From Desulfovibrio sp. (GTDB lineage Bacteria > Desulfobacterota > Desulfovibrionia > Desulfovibrionales > Desulfovibrionaceae), in NCBI GenBank assembly GCA_022839785.1, contig JALHJW010000005.1:62001-126000 (forward strand): DNA of 64,000 bases. Direction: 5' to 3'. The notes beneath the pieces were generated by a model, which did not search any database, had not been told where the DNA came from, and saw nothing but the letters and a program-made list of their open reading frames with translations. Position numbers and translations under genes: made by a program. Of this stretch, positions 50,599 through 59,010 are shown piece by piece. The stretch's first letter is position 1. Every line of letters starts with the position of its first letter.

Positions 50599-51383
50599 CA
50601 CGGCTTCCCCCCGGCCGGGCGGAGCTGGTCGTCGCGCAGCATCAGGGCGGCCCCGAGCAGCCCGCCCGAGGCGTCGGCGAAGGGGGCCACGGTGGTGAAG
50701 CGCAGCGCCCCGCCCGCGCGTTCGCGCAGGACGATGTTGTAGGCCTCGGGCCGCGCCGCGAGCCGCGCCAGATGCCCCACGTCGGCCGGGTCCAGCTCCT
50801 CCAGCCAGTCGGCGAGGTCGCGGCCCTCCAGCGTCTCGCCGGGGGCGGCGAAGCGGGCCGCGAAGACGCGGTTGCAGAAGACCACCCGGCCCTCCAGGTC
50901 GGTCAGGGCCATGGCGTCGGTGAGCGTGTCCATGACCCGGCGCAGCATGTCCAGCAGGGCCTGGCGGTCGTCGGCCTCGATGCGGTAGCGCGAGACGTCG
51001 CGCGTCACGCCGCAGAGCAGCAGGGGCAGGCCGGGTCCCTGGCGCAGCCCGGTCAGGCTCTCGCGCACCCAGACGAGCTGGCCGTCGCGGCCGTAGAGGT
51101 GCACGTCGCGCGTCAGGGGCGGGCCGCCCGCCAGGATCGCGCCGCAGGCCTCCCAGTCGCCCGGCTCGGAATAGACCTGGGCCGCGATGCTGGTCACGTC
51201 CCGCAGCATGTCGCGCGGCGAGTCGTGGCCGAGCAGGCGGGCGTAGGCGGGGTTGACGCGCACGTAGCGCCCCTCGGGCGAGGCCAGCCAGAGTCCGGCC
51301 GCGGCCTGCTCGAAGAGGGCGCGGCACAGGGCGTCGTCCTGGGCCACTGTCTGGAATGCGTCGTGATGCATAGAGGTGTTCAT
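50598..51383 (-). CDS. tandem PAS-domain sensor without output domain
   Basis: 261 residues with two PAS domains: residues ~20-130 (LFEQAAAGLWLASPEGRYVRVNPAYARLLGHDS, then the PAC-like VREslTGLRQGPGLPLLLCGVTRDV) and ~145-255 (MDTLTDAMALTDLEGRVVFCNRVFAARF). No kinase, GGDEF, EAL or DNA-binding part follows, so it must signal by binding a partner. It heads a four-gene overlapping operon. No strong ribosome site is seen before ATG 51383. Confidence 0.82.
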   Translation of the reverse strand: MNTSMHHDAFQTVAQDDALCRALFEQAAAGLWLASPEGRYVRVNPAYARLLGHDSPRDMLRDVTSIAAQVYSEPGDWEACGAILAGGPPLTRDVHLYGRDGQLVWVRESLTGLRQGPGLPLLLCGVTRDVSRYRIEADDRQALLDMLRRVMDTLTDAMALTDLEGRVVFCNRVFAARFAAPGETLEGRDLADWLEELDPADVGHLARLAARPEAYNIVLRERAGGALRFTTVAPFADASGGLLGAALMLRDDQLRPAGGKP

Positions 51384-51514
51384 GTTTTATTCGGGGGCGG
51401 AGCGAGGGACATCCATGCTGCCAGCCTAGGACAAGGACGCGGGGAAGTAAAGGCCGCCACCGGCCTGGGGCGCATGGGCGTGCGGTCTTTTTGCATGTCC
51501 TTCGAGAAATTCCG

Positions 51515-51542
51515 TTGACAGCCGTTGGCAGTGCGGTAAAGT
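51515..51542 (+). promoter_or_regulatory. sigma-70-type promoter, possibly leaderless transcript
   Basis: TTGACA at 51515-51520, 16 bases, TAAAGT at 51537-51542: the best -35/-10 pair in the window. The ATG of the next gene is only seven bases beyond the -10 box, so its mRNA could begin at the start codon. Confidence 0.6.
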
Positions 51543-51549
51543 CCGCCGT

Positions 51550-51843
51550 ATGTCCGGCATTAACCCTAGGAATCCCGAGCCTATAGAGGCGATCGCGGAG
51601 GGCTCTGGCGAGGGCTCCGCTCCGGCCCCGGAACCGGCCGTCGCCGCCGCGCCCGAGCACTGCCCCACCTGCGGCCGCCGCCTGGGGCCGGAGGAGACGC
51701 TGCTCAAGTGCGGCCAGTGCGGTCAGTGGCTGTGCGCCGTGGGCGAGCGCGCCCTGTCCTGCACGGGCTGGATCTACTGCCCCCTGTGCCGCACCATGGC
51801 CCGGGCCGAATGGCTCGAACCGGCCCTGCCCGCCCCGGCCTGA
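51550..51843 (+). CDS. small zinc-ribbon-like protein
   Basis: 97 residues. The Ala/Pro-rich first 35 residues are followed by CPTCGRRL, KCGQCGQWLC, SCTGWIYCPLC: eight cysteines that can bind two zinc ions (treble-clef or RING-like). It is divergent from the PAS operon. No Shine-Dalgarno is seen, in line with a leaderless start. Function unknown. Confidence 0.6.
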   Translation: MSGINPRNPEPIEAIAEGSGEGSAPAPEPAVAAAPEHCPTCGRRLGPEETLLKCGQCGQWLCAVGERALSCTGWIYCPLCRTMARAEWLEPALPAPA

Positions 51844-51952
51844 GCCTCCTCCCGGCCCGTTCCACCGCCCCTTCGGCCCCGTGCCCGCGCGTCCGCCCGT
51901 TCTTTCGGCCGCGCGTCTTGCCGCCCGCTGTCCGGCAGGGTAGTGGGAGCGC

Positions 51953-52684
51953 ATGACGACCGACGCCGGACTGGCCGTGGAGGGCCTGCAGGTGCGCTAC
52001 GGCGGCCGCGCGGCCCTGGCCGGGGTGTGTCTGGCCGTGGCCCCGGGCGGGATTCTGGGCCTCTTCGGCGGCAACGGCGCGGGCAAGAGCACCCTGCTGC
52101 GCGCGTCCGCCGGGCTGGTGCGCGCCTCCGCGGGCCGCGTCCTGCTGGACGGCCGCGACGTGCGCCGCGCCCGGGCCCGCGCCGGGCTGCGCATGGTCCC
52201 CGAAACGCCCGCCGTCTTTTCCCATCTTTCGGGCCGCGCCCACATCGCGCTCGTGGCCGCCGCCTTCGGCGCGGACGAACGGCCCGCCCTGGCCGCGGCC
52301 GAGGCCCTGGGCCTGGCCCCGCGCCTGGCGGAGCGCGCGGGCGGCTGGTCGCAGGGCATGCGCCAGCGCCTGGCCCTGGCCCTGGCCTGCTGCGGCGCGC
52401 CGCGCTGCGTGCTGCTGGACGACCCTTTCTCGGCCCTGGACCCGGGGGCCGCGCGCCAGGCCCTGGGCGTGGTCCGGGGGCTGGCGCGGGAGCGCGGCGC
52501 GGCCGTGCTCCTGGCCGGGCAGCGGGTGCGCGAGGCGGCCGGGATCATCGACGGCTGGGCGGTGCTGCACGAGGGCCGGGCGGCGGGCGCGGCCCGGGAC
52601 GTGGTCCGGAACGGGGCCGGGGAGCCGGACGCCGCCGCGACCGCGGCCGCCATAGAGGCCGCCCTGGAGGCCGCATGGGCCTGA
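51953..52684 (+). CDS. ABC transporter ATP-binding protein (NosF/CcmA-like)
   Basis: 243 residues. Walker A GGNGAGKSTLLRASAGL, signature WSQGMRQRLALALAC, Walker B CVLLDDPFSALDPGA; the switch His is replaced (LAGQRVREAAG). It resembles NosF and heme-exporter ATPases. GGGAG precedes ATG. It overlaps the permease gene by 10 bases and is first of four genes. Confidence 0.9.
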   Translation: MTTDAGLAVEGLQVRYGGRAALAGVCLAVAPGGILGLFGGNGAGKSTLLRASAGLVRASAGRVLLDGRDVRRARARAGLRMVPETPAVFSHLSGRAHIALVAAAFGADERPALAAAEALGLAPRLAERAGGWSQGMRQRLALALACCGAPRCVLLDDPFSALDPGAARQALGVVRGLARERGAAVLLAGQRVREAAGIIDGWAVLHEGRAAGAARDVVRNGAGEPDAAATAAAIEAALEAAWA

Positions 52685-53427
52685 ACGCGCTGGGCCGGGC
52701 CTGGGGCGCGGAGTGGCGGCGCTGCGCCTCGCGCCCGGCCGCGTGGCTGGCCCTGCTGCCCCTGCCCCTGGCGGGCGGGCTGGCTGCCGCCGTCTTCGGC
52801 GGAAGCGGGGGCGGGGCGGACGAGGCCGCGCTGCGCGGCGTGCAGGCCCTGACCGCCACCTTTTGGCCCCTCCTGCCGCTGCTCTTCGCCGCGCTCTCCC
52901 TGGCCCAGGAGCGGCAGGCCGGGACCCTGGCCCTGCTGGCCGCCGGGCCCCTGCCGCGCGAGGCCCTGCTCCTGGCCAAGGCCCTGGCCGCGCTCCTTTT
53001 CCTGCTTACGGGCGGGCTGCTGCTGGCGGCCGGGTCGGGGCTGGCCGCATCCCTCCTCCTGGGCGGGCTGCAGCGCCCCGGCCTGCTCGCGGCCCTGGCG
53101 CTCGCCTCGGCCTTGAGCCTGGCCCCGGCGGCCGGGCTCGGCCTGCTCTGCGGCGCGGCCGCGCGCGGACCCGGCGCGGCCGGGCTGGCGGCCCTGGGCC
53201 TGCACCTCGTGCTCGACGCCCTAGGCGGGGCCGCCGCCGCGGCGCACGGCCTGCCCTTCCTGGTCTACACCGGGGTCTGGGGCCTGCCCTTCGAGACCGC
53301 GGCCGAGGTCCTGGCCGGGCTGCCCCCTGGGCCGCCGCCGGGCGCGGCCGTCCTCTCCTGGCTGGCCTGGAGCGTCCTGCCCGTGGGCCTGGCCCTGCTC
53401 GTCACGCGGCGGCGGGACCTGGCGTGA
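52675..53427 (+). CDS. ABC-2-type permease (NosY/CcmB-like)
   Basis: 250 residues with six hydrophobic segments, among them AWLALLPLPLAGGLAAAVFG, TATFWPLLPLLFAALSLAQERQAGTLALLAAGPL (typical ABC-2 loop with ER..GT) and a C-terminal helix. With the ATPase it would make an exporter. Unlike nos operons, no NosD-type repeat protein is seen; instead two FG-GAP exported proteins follow. Confidence 0.82.
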   Translation: MGLNALGRAWGAEWRRCASRPAAWLALLPLPLAGGLAAAVFGGSGGGADEAALRGVQALTATFWPLLPLLFAALSLAQERQAGTLALLAAGPLPREALLLAKALAALLFLLTGGLLLAAGSGLAASLLLGGLQRPGLLAALALASALSLAPAAGLGLLCGAAARGPGAAGLAALGLHLVLDALGGAAAAAHGLPFLVYTGVWGLPFETAAEVLAGLPPGPPPGAAVLSWLAWSVLPVGLALLVTRRRDLA

Positions 53428-53437
53428 GGCCCCCGGC

Positions 53438-54850
53438 ATGACCCGCCGCGCCCTTCTGACCCTGGCCGCGCTCCTGCTGCTCTGCGCCCCGGCGCGCGGC
53501 CAGGGGCCGAGCGTGCTGCGCTGGACCTTTCCCGAACCCGTGGAGCGGCTGGCCCCGGCCGCCGGGTCCGGCGGCCCGGACGCGCCGCCCCTCATGGCCG
53601 CTACGGCCGGACGCGTCCTGTACGTGGCCCGGCCGGACCTGGCCGCGCCGGACCCGGCCCGGCCGGACCCGGCTCAGCCGGACGCCGCAGCGCCGCCCCT
53701 GGCCCGCCTCCTGCCCCTCGCGGCGGCCGCGCCGGAGGCCCTGCAGGCCGGAACCTGGCGCGGCGCGCCCGCCATCTTCTGCCTCGCCCCCGGGGAGGCC
53801 GTGGCCGTCCCGCTCGAGGGTGGGGAGGGGCGGAGCGTGGCCCGCGCGCCGGGCATGGTCTGGCGCGTCGCGGATCTGGACGGCGACGGCCGCGACGACC
53901 TCTGGGGCACGGACGGCCGGAGTCTGGCCGCGGCCCTGCAGGACGCGGACGGCGGCTTCCTCCCCGTGCGCCTGGACCTGCCCGCGCCGCCCGCGCCCGC
54001 GCCTGCGCGGCGCGAGGCCTGGCGCGTCTCGGCCGGGCGCGCGGCGGAGGCCGTGCAGGCGCGCTCCGAGGCCTCCTTCCGGGTCTGGGCCGACGACCTG
54101 GACGGCGACGGCGCGGCCGAACTGACCGCGCTGGACGAGCAGGCGGGGACCGCGCGCGTCTACCGGGCGGAGCGGGGGGGCTTCAGGCCGCTCTTCGCGG
54201 CCGACCTTGCGGCCCTGGGCGCGGCGGGTGACGTCTTTCTCCTGGATCTCGACGGCGACGGCCGGGCCGAGGCCGCGCGTCTGCGGCTCCTCGCGCCGGG
54301 CGAGGAGGGCGCGGTGCTGCCCATGCTGGCGCTGGACGTCTTCCCCCTGTCCGGGAGCGGCCCGCTCCGCGCGGCCGGGGCGCGGCCCGCGCTGCGCCTG
54401 ACCACGGTCTTCGCGCCCGAGGCCGAGCCGCTGGTGCGCGCCGGTCCGGGCTGGGCCTTCCTGGCGCTCGCCCCGCGCCTGCCCGCCTCGGCCGGGGAGA
54501 CGGCGCGGCTGGCCGCTGGCGGGGAGCTGGAGCTGTCGCTGCGCGTGGCGCGTTTCGTCCCCTCGCCGGACGGCCCGGCCGTTTCCTGGGACGCGGGCGC
54601 GGGCAGGCTGACCCTGCCCGCCGCCGCGGACCCGCGTCTGGCCGCCGGTCCCTGCCGCGCGGCCGGGGGCGCGCGGCCCGGCGTGGCCGTGCGCGGGGAG
54701 GGGCGGCTGCTCCTGGTTTCGCCCCGTGGCGCGGCCGAGATTCCGGCGCGGCCCGGCGCGTTCCTGCTCGGGAGCGCCGAGGCCGCGGGCCGCTCCTGGC
54801 TGCTGCTGCGCGAGGACGGCGGGCGCTCGGTGCGGGGGGCGGCGTGGTGA
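53438..54850 (+). CDS. exported FG-GAP/VCBS-repeat protein (large)
   Basis: 470 residues. Signal peptide ALLTLAALLLLCAPARG. Calcium-binding-like DLDGDG loops at residues ~145 (DLDGDGRDDLWG), ~220 (DLDGDGAAELTA) and ~268 (DLDGDGRAEAAR), the hallmark of integrin-like beta-propeller FG-GAP repeats. It probably acts at the cell surface or in the periplasm. A ten-base gap separates it from the permease, and it overlaps the second FG-GAP gene by seven bases. Confidence 0.82.
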   Translation: MTRRALLTLAALLLLCAPARGQGPSVLRWTFPEPVERLAPAAGSGGPDAPPLMAATAGRVLYVARPDLAAPDPARPDPAQPDAAAPPLARLLPLAAAAPEALQAGTWRGAPAIFCLAPGEAVAVPLEGGEGRSVARAPGMVWRVADLDGDGRDDLWGTDGRSLAAALQDADGGFLPVRLDLPAPPAPAPARREAWRVSAGRAAEAVQARSEASFRVWADDLDGDGAAELTALDEQAGTARVYRAERGGFRPLFAADLAALGAAGDVFLLDLDGDGRAEAARLRLLAPGEEGAVLPMLALDVFPLSGSGPLRAAGARPALRLTTVFAPEAEPLVRAGPGWAFLALAPRLPASAGETARLAAGGELELSLRVARFVPSPDGPAVSWDAGAGRLTLPAAADPRLAAGPCRAAGGARPGVAVRGEGRLLLVSPRGAAEIPARPGAFLLGSAEAAGRSWLLLREDGGRSVRGAAW

Positions 54851-55797
54851 GGCGGCTGCTCCTCCTGCTGGCGCTGCTGGGCTGGGCCTCGGCCGCTGAC
54901 ACGGCCGGGGTGCTGCCCGAGGAGCTGCTGGGCGCGCCCGGGGAGCGGGCCGAGGCCGCGCCGCGTCCGGCCCTGGAGGCGCTGCTCGCGCCCTGGCGGC
55001 CCCTGGCGGCACAGGCCGGGGCACGGGACGGGGAGGCGCTGACCGGGCGCGGGCCGCTGGCCCCGCTCGCGGCCCGCCGCGTCCTGGCCGCGCCCGCGTC
55101 CGGGGCGCGGCTGGCCGTGCTCGACGCCGAGGGCGACGGCGCGCCCGACCTCGTGACCATCACCCGCCGCGCGGACGGCGGCTTCCTGCACGAGGTGCGG
55201 CCCGGCCTGCCCGGCGGCGGCTTCGCCCCGGTCCCGGCCTGGAGCGCCCTGACGCACGGCGGCCATTGGCTCTCGGGCGGCTTCCTGCCGCTCTCGCCCC
55301 GCGGCCTGCCCGGCAGGCTCGACCTGGAGCAGCGCCCCTTCGGCCTGCTGGGCCTGCGCGCGGCCACGCGGCTGGCCTACGTTCCCTGCGGGGCCGGGGG
55401 CTGCGCCGGGGACCCGGCCTTCCGGCTGGCGGCCAAGGGCGCGCTGCCGCTTCCGGCGGGCGTGCGCGACGCGGACGGGGACGGCCGCCCGGACCTCCTG
55501 CTGCTGGACGCCATGGCCCCCTCCCTGAGCCTGGGCGGGCTGGCCGCTGATCTGGCCGCGGGCCGCGCCTGGCTGGAACTGCGCCTGCACCTGCAGCGGC
55601 CGGACGGCGGCTTCGCCGAGACCCCGGACGCGCGGCTGCGCCTGCCCCTGGAGCTTGGCGGCCCGGCCCGCGTCTCCTGGCGGGAGACGCCTTCGGGCGG
55701 CGCGCCGTTCCTGCTCCTGGGCGACCCCGCCGCGCCCGCCGCGGTGCTGCGCTGGGAAGGGGGCGGCCTGCGCCGCCTCGGCCCGGGCGCGGAATGA
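54844..55797 (+). CDS. exported FG-GAP-repeat protein (small)
   Basis: 317 residues from GTG 54844 (or GTG 54847). Signal peptide LLLLLALLGWASAADT. Two propeller-type loops: DAEGDGAPDLVTI (~92) and DADGDGRPDLLLL (~208). Two cysteines (CGAGGC) may form a disulfide. Likely acts with the larger FG-GAP protein and the ABC exporter encoded upstream. Confidence 0.78.
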   Translation: MVRRLLLLLALLGWASAADTAGVLPEELLGAPGERAEAAPRPALEALLAPWRPLAAQAGARDGEALTGRGPLAPLAARRVLAAPASGARLAVLDAEGDGAPDLVTITRRADGGFLHEVRPGLPGGGFAPVPAWSALTHGGHWLSGGFLPLSPRGLPGRLDLEQRPFGLLGLRAATRLAYVPCGAGGCAGDPAFRLAAKGALPLPAGVRDADGDGRPDLLLLDAMAPSLSLGGLAADLAAGRAWLELRLHLQRPDGGFAETPDARLRLPLELGGPARVSWRETPSGGAPFLLLGDPAAPAAVLRWEGGGLRRLGPGAE

Positions 55798-55987
55798 ACG
55801 GGCCATCCTGCCGCCGCACCTGAGGTTTCAGTCGCCTCCGGGATTTTTTCGCCCGCTTCCCGGCCCGGAATCAGGCCCGCGCCAGGCCGACGCGGGTTCA
55901 TCACTGGCTCGTCCTTTTTCGCCGACGCGGCGTAACCTGGACTTGCGATGGAGGCGCAACTTCATCCCCCATCCACGGAGGTTGCGC

Positions 55988-57121
55988 ATGATTCAGGACA
56001 TGGACCGCAGGAGATTCCTGCAGATCGGCATGGCCGCGGGCGCGGCGTTCACCGTCTCCGCCCTGCTTCCCGGCCTCTCCCTGGCCGGAACCGCTCCCCG
56101 ACGGTTTTCGGAGTGCGCGGCCATGCGGCCGCAGGACATGGCCGCGGCCTCCACGGCGGTGGGCGCGAGCATGGCCTACCTGCGCAAGACGGCGGGCGGC
56201 GTCAAGGACGCCAAGGCCAAGGCCGTGGTCATGGCCCTGCTCGACACGCCCAATCCCTCCCTGGCCGCGCCCCTGGCCGACGAGAAGAACCGCAAGGCGG
56301 TCTACGACGAGCTGTGCGGCAAGGGCCTGCTCAAGGACGTGGCCTTCGCGGACTTCCTGCCGCCCGCGGCCGACCCGGCCAAGGCCCCGCAGCCCTTCGG
56401 CAGCGCCACGGGCAGCGGCTGGCAGAGCCACCACTCCTACCCCGGCGGCCTGGCCACGCACACCGCGGCCAACATGGTCATCTCCCTGGCCATCTTCGAC
56501 GCCTACCGCGAGGTCTACGGGTTCGAGCTGGACCGCGACACGGTGGTGGTCTCGCAGATGCTGCACGACCTGCACAAGCCCTGGGTCTTCCAGTGGCAGG
56601 CGGACGGCTCGTGCCGCACGGAGCGGCCCCTGGCCGGGACCGGCGAGCACCACGTCCTGGGCGTGGCCGAGAGCATCCTGCGCGGCCTGTCCGCGCCCAT
56701 GGTCGTGGCCCAGGCCTGCGCCCACAACCACCCCGGCACGCCCAAGGACGAGGCCGACGTGGCCGGCTGGATCAAGGCCGCCGCGATCATCGCGGGCGTG
56801 GACCCCGAGCGGGCGGGCCTCCTCGCCCCGGGCGGCGGGACCCTGCCCCAGCCCAGGCGCATGGAGGGGTTCGTCTGCCACCTCGGGGACCACGACTACG
56901 TGCTCACCGTGCCCGCGGCCAAGTCGCTCATCGCGGTCATGGGCGAGATCGCGCAGGAGAAGTACGGCATGTCCGCCGAGGACCTCAAGGGCCCCCGCTT
57001 CAACGCCCTGCGCAACTACATCTTCGCGCAGGCGACCATCGAGCGCCTCTACAACCTCTATTCGGTCAAGGGTAAGGAGGCCGTGGCCGCGACCGCCCTT
57101 TCCCTGGTCGCGCCCGCCTGA
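55988..57121 (+). CDS. Tat-exported HD-domain protein
   Basis: 377 residues. Tat signal at the start: DRRRFLQIGMAAGAAF, with twin arginines and a hydrophobic core to about residue 33. The mature part has the HD phosphohydrolase pattern: His in GGLATHTAANMV (~155), the HD pair in SQMLHDLHKPW (~190) and further histidines in GEHHVLGVAESIL and ACAHNHPG. HD enzymes normally act on cytoplasmic nucleotides or phosphates, so an exported one is unusual. GGAG seven bases before ATG sets the start. Confidence 0.8.
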   Translation: MIQDMDRRRFLQIGMAAGAAFTVSALLPGLSLAGTAPRRFSECAAMRPQDMAAASTAVGASMAYLRKTAGGVKDAKAKAVVMALLDTPNPSLAAPLADEKNRKAVYDELCGKGLLKDVAFADFLPPAADPAKAPQPFGSATGSGWQSHHSYPGGLATHTAANMVISLAIFDAYREVYGFELDRDTVVVSQMLHDLHKPWVFQWQADGSCRTERPLAGTGEHHVLGVAESILRGLSAPMVVAQACAHNHPGTPKDEADVAGWIKAAAIIAGVDPERAGLLAPGGGTLPQPRRMEGFVCHLGDHDYVLTVPAAKSLIAVMGEIAQEKYGMSAEDLKGPRFNALRNYIFAQATIERLYNLYSVKGKEAVAATALSLVAPA

Positions 57122-57219
57122 TCCCGCCCGCCCCGCCCGGCGGTCCGACGCCGGGCGGGGCGTCTTGACGCCCGCCGCGTTCGGGACTAGTGAAGCTTGC
57201 CTTTGCAAATCCGCCCAGC

Positions 57220-57900
57220 ATGGAGCATCTTTCCCCCATGAACGCGAACGGAACGAACGCCTGCGGCGGGGACGCCGCGGTCCTCACGCCCCTGGCCGTC
57301 TGGGCCATCGGCGTCTACATCGCGGTGCAGGTCATCTCCAACGTGGCCAGCCTGAAGATCGGCGTGGTGGCGGGGCTGGCCGTGGACATGGGCACCTTCC
57401 TCTACCCCCTGACCTTCACCCTGCGCGACGTGGCCCACAAGGTGGCGGGACGGCGCAACGCCAGGGCCATGATCTTCGCGGCGGGCGCGGTGAACCTGCT
57501 CATGGCCGCCTATTTCCAGTGGATCGTGAGCGTGCCCGGGGACCCGGACTGGGGCATGAACGAGCAGTTCGGCATGATCCTCTCGCCGGTCTGGCGGCTG
57601 GTGACCGCCTCCATCCTGGCCCAGGTCGTGGCCGAGCTGCTGGACACCGAGGCCTACCACCTCTTCGTCACGCGCGTGACCAGACGGCACCAGTGGCTGC
57701 GCGTGCTGGTCAGCAACTCGGTGAGCGTCCCGGCCGACAACCTGGTCTTCGCCCTGGGCGCGTTCGCCTTCGCCCTGCCCTGGAGCGTGGTCTGGGACAT
57801 CTTCCTCATCAACCTGATCGTGAAGTACGCGGTCACGGTCCTCTCCATCCCGCTGATCTACGTGGTCGGCCCCAAGCACGAGGCCGCGCGGCTGGCCTGA
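57220..57900 (+). CDS. queuosine precursor transporter (YhhQ/VUT family)
   Basis: About 226 residues and six helices. VUT/YhhQ markers: IAVQVISNVASLKIG, DMGTFLYPLTFTLRDVAHKVAGRRNAR and WDIFLINLIVKYAVTVLSIPLIYVV. It imports preQ0/preQ1 or queuine. The start is uncertain: GTG 57190, ATG 57220 and ATG 57238 are all in frame, none with an ideal ribosome site. No preQ1 riboswitch was seen upstream. Confidence 0.85.
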   Translation: MEHLSPMNANGTNACGGDAAVLTPLAVWAIGVYIAVQVISNVASLKIGVVAGLAVDMGTFLYPLTFTLRDVAHKVAGRRNARAMIFAAGAVNLLMAAYFQWIVSVPGDPDWGMNEQFGMILSPVWRLVTASILAQVVAELLDTEAYHLFVTRVTRRHQWLRVLVSNSVSVPADNLVFALGAFAFALPWSVVWDIFLINLIVKYAVTVLSIPLIYVVGPKHEAARLA

Positions 57901-57918
57901 TCCCGCCCCGTCGCCGCG

Positions 57919-57966
57919 AACCGCGAAACCCCCCGCGCAGGCGCCTGCGCGGGGGGTTTCGCGGTT
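57919..57966. terminator. 24-base-pair perfect palindrome between convergent genes
   Basis: A perfect inverted repeat with no unpaired loop base (arms 57919-57942 and 57943-57966, centre GGCGCC), followed by TTTT. It separates the transporter gene and the methyltransferase gene and should end both transcripts. Confidence 0.85.
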
Positions 57967-58015
57967 TTCGCGCTTCCGGCCCTGTTCGGCGGCCCGGAGG
58001 AGGGGCGGCGCGGGT

Positions 58016-58819
58016 CTACTTCACGGCGATGCGCACGGTGTAGCCGAAGACCAGGGGCGTCGCGCCCGGTCCCAGGACGCGGGCGGCCACGGCGCGGAAC
58101 TCGTCCAGGCCGAGGTCCGCCTCGCCGAGCCCCCGGGCGAGCAGGGCGCGCACCCCGGAGAGGCTCAGGACCAGTCCGGCCAGGCGCTCGGGGCCGCCGC
58201 TCTCCAGGGAGTGCAGCCGCACCTCGCGCAGGAAGCGGAAATGGCCGCTCTCGGCCATGCGGTCCAGGTGCCCGGCCTTGTCCCACTTCTGCGTCCGCTC
58301 GACGCCGTGCATCCGTTCCAGCTCCTTGATGCGCTCGCGCAGGCGGGCGAAGGCCTCCTCCACCTCCCAGTCCACGGCCGGGGCCAGGTCGTAGTCGTAG
58401 GCGCAGAAGACCCCGCCGGGCCGCAGCACGCGGGCGATCTCGGCGAAGGTGGGGAAGGGGTCCATCCAGTGCAGGCACTGCGAGCAGGTGAGGATGTCGG
58501 CGCAGCCGTCCGGCAGGCCGGTGGCCGTGGAGATGCCGGGCCTGAAGGAGATGCCGGGCAGCCCGGCCGAGGCGCGCTCGGCCTGGGCGCGCATGTCGTC
58601 GTTGGGCTCCACGCCCACGACGCGCCGCGCCCGGCTGGCCCAGACGCGGGTGGACAGGCCCGTGCCGCAGCCCAGATCCGCCACCATGCCGGGCAGCGGG
58701 GTGCGGGCGTAGCGGCAGAGCAGCTCGGGAATGGCGGCCGGGGCCGCCGGGCGGAAGGCGTCGTAATGCCTGCCGAAGCCGGTGAAACGGGCGATGCCGG
58801 GGGTGTCGAATCCGTCCAT
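58016..58819 (-). CDS. class I SAM-dependent methyltransferase
   Basis: 267 residues. GFGRHYDAFRPAAPAAIPELL at the start and SAM motif VADLGCGTGLSTRVWA, then VVGVEPNDDMRAQAE, ILTCSQCLHWMDPFPTFAEIARVLRPGGVF. This matches UbiE/trans-aconitate-type methyltransferases of the TGS1-like PF08241 group. Substrate unknown. AGGAGG lies upstream of ATG 58819. Confidence 0.88.
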   Translation of the reverse strand: MDGFDTPGIARFTGFGRHYDAFRPAAPAAIPELLCRYARTPLPGMVADLGCGTGLSTRVWASRARRVVGVEPNDDMRAQAERASAGLPGISFRPGISTATGLPDGCADILTCSQCLHWMDPFPTFAEIARVLRPGGVFCAYDYDLAPAVDWEVEEAFARLRERIKELERMHGVERTQKWDKAGHLDRMAESGHFRFLREVRLHSLESGGPERLAGLVLSLSGVRALLARGLGEADLGLDEFRAVAARVLGPGATPLVFGYTVRIAVK

Positions 58820-59010
58820 GGCGCAGCCTCCTGGCGGCGATTCTACGCCAACCGCCGCCGCTGTCGAGGGGAAAGGGGCGTGTTCCGCCTCCAGGCGGCC
58901 CCCCCCAGCCGTCCCGCGCACCGCGCGGGGCCTGTCGGGCGGCGCGGGCGGGTGTTTCCTTTGTGTCCGGCATGTGTTGTCGAATCCGCAACGATTCGTG
59001 GAGGATCTGC

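Noticed and set aside
57121..57240. preQ1 riboswitch upstream of the queuosine precursor transporter
   Set aside because: No preQ1-I or preQ1-II consensus pattern could be found; only a weak TTGACG promoter-like box is present.
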